From the NCBI GenBank assembly GCA_023457475.1, contig JAEWLO010000490.1, positions 1 to 7,797 on the forward strand: a stretch of 7,797 nt of DNA, read 5' to 3'. This document shows, in pieces, positions 4,894 through 7,797 of this stretch. The translations under genes were made by a program, and so were the position numbers. The notes beneath the pieces are model-generated. The model searched no databases. It was not told the origin of the DNA and was given only the letters and a program-made list of their open reading frames with translations. This DNA comes from Pseudomonadota bacterium (lineage in GTDB: Bacteria > Pseudomonadota > Gammaproteobacteria > Xanthomonadales > Xanthomonadaceae). How positions within the stretch are numbered: position 1 is the first letter of the stretch; every line of letters starts with the position of its first letter.

Positions 4894-7758
4894 ATGAAAC
4901 AGGTTGTAATGAGAAGAGCCGTTCTGGTCGGTGCATTGGCCGTGGCATTGAGCGCGTGCGGCGGTGGCGGTGGCGGTGGCGGTGGCGGCAACGTGCGGGT
5001 GGATCCGCCGAGCCCGCCGGTCACGCCCCCACCCACGACGCCGCCGGTGACCCCGCCGGTCTCGCCCGCGCAGCCGGCCGTCGACGCGCATCTGGCGCTC
5101 ATCAACGCCAAGGATCCGCAGGGTCTGACCGGGACCGGCGTCACCATCGGCGTCGTGGATTCAGGGGTGAACCGCGCGCATCCGGCCCTGAGTGGTCGCG
5201 TCGTGGCCAGTTACAGCTACGTGGATCCGCGCGCCAACAATGTGAACGTGGACGACGTGGTGGGCCACGGCACCACGGTGGCGTCATTGGCCGCCGGCAA
5301 GGCAGTGGGCAGCTGGCCCGGCGGTGTCGCGCCCGGCGCGAACATCGTCTCCGCGCGCATCATCGCCGACAAGTCGCCCGCCGATGACGGCTCCGGCAAC
5401 GGCAACGAAGTCGACGGTGCGCTGGGACTGGCGTCGGTGCATCAGGATCTGATCGCCAACGGCGTGAAGATCATGAACAACTCCTGGGGTGGGCTGTACT
5501 GGACCAACGCGTCGGCCACGGCCTCGATCGCGGCGGAGTATCGTCCCTTCATCATCAGCAACGGCGGGCTGGTGGTCTTCGCCACCGGCAACGAAGGCAA
5601 GGCCGATCCGTCCAACATGGCCGCCTTGCCCAGTCAGCCCGGCGGCTTCGGGACGCGTCCGGCGAGCGACCTCGAACGCGGCTGGCTGGCGGTGACGGCC
5701 ATCAATTCCAGCAAGCCGGACAGCCTGGCGTCGTACGCCAATGCGTGCGGGATCGCCGCACGTTACTGCCTGGCCGCGCCGGGCGAAGCGGTATATGTCG
5801 ATCCCAAGAGCACCGGCGGTTCCAACACGCTCTACTACGGTGCCGGCACCTCGTACGCCGCACCGCTGGTCTCCGGCGCGGCCGCGCTGGTGTGGCAGAA
5901 GTATCCCTACTTCAGCAACGACCTGGTGCGGCAGACGCTGCTGGGCACCGCCACCGATCTCGGTACGCCGGGAGTGGACAGCACCTTCGGCTACGGCCTG
6001 CTGAACGTAGCCAAGGCGATCAATGGCCCGGCGAAATTCGACTGGGGCGACACGGCGGTCAACGTTTCCGTGCTGGGTCTGAACTCGGTATGGAGCAACA
6101 ACATCAGCGGCAACGGCGGGCTGATCAAGCAGGGCACCGGCGCGCTGGGGTTGTCCGGCACGAATACCTACAAGGGCGTCACCCGTATCGAGCGCGGCAC
6201 GATCGCGCTGCATGACGGCGCGTCGATCACCTCCAACGTGGTGATCCTGCCGCAGGCCGACACTCCCGGTGCGGCAGCATTGCAGTTCATGGGTGCGAGC
6301 CGGGTGACCGGCAATGTGGACAACGGGGCGATGGTCATGGCCTCGAGCGCGAAAGCGGGTGCGGTCATCGACGGCGATTATCTGCACCGCGCCGGCGCGC
6401 GCCTGGCAGTTGCCCTCGGCTCCCAGCCACTGGCCATTACCGGCACCGCCACGCTGCAGGGCGGCGACGTCTACCTGCAGTACATCCTCGATGGCTATGT
6501 GGCTCAGAATGGGCGCACGCAGACGGTTCTGCACGCAGACAAAGGCGTAACCGGGACCTTCCTCGGCGTCACTCATAGCCTGACGTCGGCAACGTTGCTG
6601 GACACGTCGCTCAGCTACACCTCCAGCGAGGTGATCCTGACGACCGACCGCATCAATGTCACCCAGGCCAGTCGGCGCGCCGATATCCAGGGGGCCGCGC
6701 TGGTGACCGCCGGCCGCGTTGAATCCGCATTCGAGCTGTTGGATGGCAACACCGATGGCGTGATTCCGGCGGGTTTTGCCCAGGCGGCGGGCCAACTGCA
6801 GCAGGTGCAGGGAGCCAGTGCGCTGCAGGCCAGTCTCGACAGCCTTTCCGGCCAGGCGCATGTACTCGCGTCGGCGATGACGTTCGACAGCATCGACATG
6901 AGCCGACGCGCCCTGTCTTCGCGGTTCGATGACGTGCGCGGTGCGCCGCGCCTTCACGGCAGCTGGCAGAGCCAGCTGGGCGAGGCCGGCCAAGGCAGCT
7001 TCGCCGGCAGCGCCGGCGCGACCCGTGGCTGGATGATGGGTCAGGATGCGTCAATGGGCAGCAACGGGGTGCTTGGCTTCGCGTTCGGTGAAACCCGTAC
7101 CCACAACAGCCGTGACTGGGGCACTGATCGCGGCAATGATCGCCAGTCGCAGGCCCAGCTGTACGCCGGGTGGAAGCTCGGGCAGGGCGGATACGCACTG
7201 GCCCAGCTGGGTGCCGGCCGCTACACCCGCGAGATCGACCGCCAGTTGCTGCTGGGCGTCGGCCAGTATGGCGTGAACGCGCGCTATGGCGGGCACTTCA
7301 GCACGGCCAGCATGGAGTCGGGCCTCCGCTTCGAGAAGGCTGGTGCCTCGCTGACCCCGTACCTCGGCGCGGAGTATGCCCGGGTCGCCAACGATGGCTT
7401 CACCGAACAGGGCGGGCTCGGCTTCGGCCTGCGCACCCTGGACAACGTGTCCAGCCGCAGCCAGGCGCTGGTCGGCGTACGCGCCGAGCAGCGCTGGCGC
7501 GGTTGGTCGCTGCGCGGCTACGCCGAGTGGCAGCACCTGCTCTCCAGCGATGGGCTGCAGTCCCAGGCCAGTTTCATCGCCGTGGACAGCTGGTCACCGC
7601 TGGCGGCATTCGAGCCGGCACGTTCCGGCGGCCTGTTCGGCGTCTCGGTGCAGTCCTGGTTGAGCCGCAACAGCCAGCTGTCGTTCGGCTATGACCAGCG
7701 GTTCGGTCCGCGCGGCGATCTGAGCCAGGTGGCGTTGCGGTACAGCGCAGCGTTCTGA
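4894..7758 (+). CDS. Lipoprotein subtilisin-like autotransporter (S8 serine protease, SphB1/NalP type)
   Basis: The 954-residue product is a type V secreted protease. In order: a lipoprotein signal peptide with lipobox LSAC (C22); ten glycines (23-32); a Pro/Thr/Val linker (38-61); a subtilase domain (about 64-375) with triad D89 (GVVDSGVN), H125 (VGHGTTVA) and S320 (GTSYAAP), plus oxyanion N233 (ATGNEG); a cysteine pair C285/C292 probably forming a disulfide; an autotransporter-associated beta-strand repeat at about 400-437 (GNGGLIKQGTG, SGTNTY); a beta-helical passenger to about 612; a helical linker (613-685); and a beta-barrel (about 689-954) ending LRYSAAF, with the terminal Phe expected for Bam-dependent assembly. 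The lipidated N-terminus with a Gly/Pro-rich stretch before an S8 domain is the plan of Bordetella SphB1 and Neisseria NalP, which hold the protease at the cell surface to process other exported proteins; a similar role here is inferred. All catalytic residues are intact. The gene appears monocistronic. Antisense ORFs across it are shadows. Confidence 0.95.
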   Translation: MKQVVMRRAVLVGALAVALSACGGGGGGGGGGNVRVDPPSPPVTPPPTTPPVTPPVSPAQPAVDAHLALINAKDPQGLTGTGVTIGVVDSGVNRAHPALSGRVVASYSYVDPRANNVNVDDVVGHGTTVASLAAGKAVGSWPGGVAPGANIVSARIIADKSPADDGSGNGNEVDGALGLASVHQDLIANGVKIMNNSWGGLYWTNASATASIAAEYRPFIISNGGLVVFATGNEGKADPSNMAALPSQPGGFGTRPASDLERGWLAVTAINSSKPDSLASYANACGIAARYCLAAPGEAVYVDPKSTGGSNTLYYGAGTSYAAPLVSGAAALVWQKYPYFSNDLVRQTLLGTATDLGTPGVDSTFGYGLLNVAKAINGPAKFDWGDTAVNVSVLGLNSVWSNNISGNGGLIKQGTGALGLSGTNTYKGVTRIERGTIALHDGASITSNVVILPQADTPGAAALQFMGASRVTGNVDNGAMVMASSAKAGAVIDGDYLHRAGARLAVALGSQPLAITGTATLQGGDVYLQYILDGYVAQNGRTQTVLHADKGVTGTFLGVTHSLTSATLLDTSLSYTSSEVILTTDRINVTQASRRADIQGAALVTAGRVESAFELLDGNTDGVIPAGFAQAAGQLQQVQGASALQASLDSLSGQAHVLASAMTFDSIDMSRRALSSRFDDVRGAPRLHGSWQSQLGEAGQGSFAGSAGATRGWMMGQDASMGSNGVLGFAFGETRTHNSRDWGTDRGNDRQSQAQLYAGWKLGQGGYALAQLGAGRYTREIDRQLLLGVGQYGVNARYGGHFSTASMESGLRFEKAGASLTPYLGAEYARVANDGFTEQGGLGFGLRTLDNVSSRSQALVGVRAEQRWRGWSLRGYAEWQHLLSSDGLQSQASFIAVDSWSPLAAFEPARSGGLFGVSVQSWLSRNSQLSFGYDQRFGPRGDLSQVALRYSAAF
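4960..4989 (+). repeat. GGCGGT hexamer tract coding for ten glycines
   Basis: Four copies of GGCGGT followed by GGCGGC directly follow the lipidated cysteine codon. The unit is a multiple of three, so copy-number change would alter tether length without shifting the frame. Confidence 0.9.
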
Positions 7759-7769
7759 CACGGGATCCG

Positions 7770-7797
7770 GTAGCGCCGGCCGTTGGCCGGCCCAGGC
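7770..7797. repeat. Partial SMAG-like (GTAG-headed REP) element
   Basis: GTAG (7770-7773) is followed by the hairpin GCCGGCC-GTT-GGCCGGC (7775-7791), starting 11 bases after the autotransporter stop. A GTAG head with a short GC-rich stem is the form of the SMAG repetitive palindromes described in S. maltophilia. These often occur as pairs, and any second half lies beyond the window. It may end or stabilise the autotransporter mRNA. Confidence 0.75.

Noticed and set aside
5284..6993. 569-residue minus-strand ORF antisense to the autotransporter
   Set aside because: Long but motif-free and rich in Arg, Gly and Ala. It lies within the S8 and passenger coding region, whose frame has intact catalytic motifs.

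Overview
The window looks like a chromosomal segment of a high-GC gammaproteobacterium of the Xanthomonadaceae, most likely Stenotrophomonas. Three things point there: strong G/C bias at third codon positions, the gene content, and a GTAG-headed GC-rich hairpin at the right edge that matches the SMAG type of repetitive element known from S. maltophilia. The assignment is inference; no rRNA or other marker gene is present.

Layout. (1) Positions 1-714, minus strand: the N-terminal 238 residues of a metallo-beta-lactamase-fold 'ligase-associated DNA damage response exonuclease', cut by the window edge. (2) 854-2491, plus strand, divergent from it: an AidB-type acyl-CoA dehydrogenase, a protein linked to protection against DNA alkylation. 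The 139-base gap between them holds an extended Shine-Dalgarno sequence and a possible 32-codon leader ORF whose stop overlaps the aidB start as ATGA. A perfect 11-bp hairpin ends aidB and also serves the convergent gene. (3) 2547-2951 and 3085-3426, minus strand: two small, extremely alanine-rich lipoproteins in tandem, each with a clear lipobox and a C-terminal Lys-Lys. They resemble Lpp/OprI-type envelope lipoproteins in architecture. A strong intrinsic terminator separates them, and the 113-residue one has a perfect TTGACA -35 box. (4) 3551-4726, minus strand: a complete acetyl-CoA acetyltransferase (biosynthetic-type thiolase). (5) 4894-7758, plus strand: a lipoprotein subtilisin-like autotransporter of SphB1/NalP architecture, with lipobox, ten glycines, a proline-rich linker, an S8 protease domain, a beta-helix passenger and a C-terminal beta-barrel. 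(6) A partial SMAG-like repeat follows its stop codon.

How the genes relate. The left part pairs two genome-protection genes in divergent orientation. The centre and right encode three proteins predicted to be lipidated and placed in the outer membrane or periplasm. The thiolase belongs to central acyl-CoA metabolism (acetoacetyl-CoA formation or cleavage) and shows no obvious functional tie to its neighbours beyond sharing a divergent promoter region with the autotransporter gene.

No gene-free stretch exceeds 170 bases. No tRNA, rRNA, insertion sequence, CRISPR array or phage gene was seen. The items most worth following are the lipidated surface protease with its glycine tract, the two alanine-coil lipoproteins, and the aidB leader ORF.
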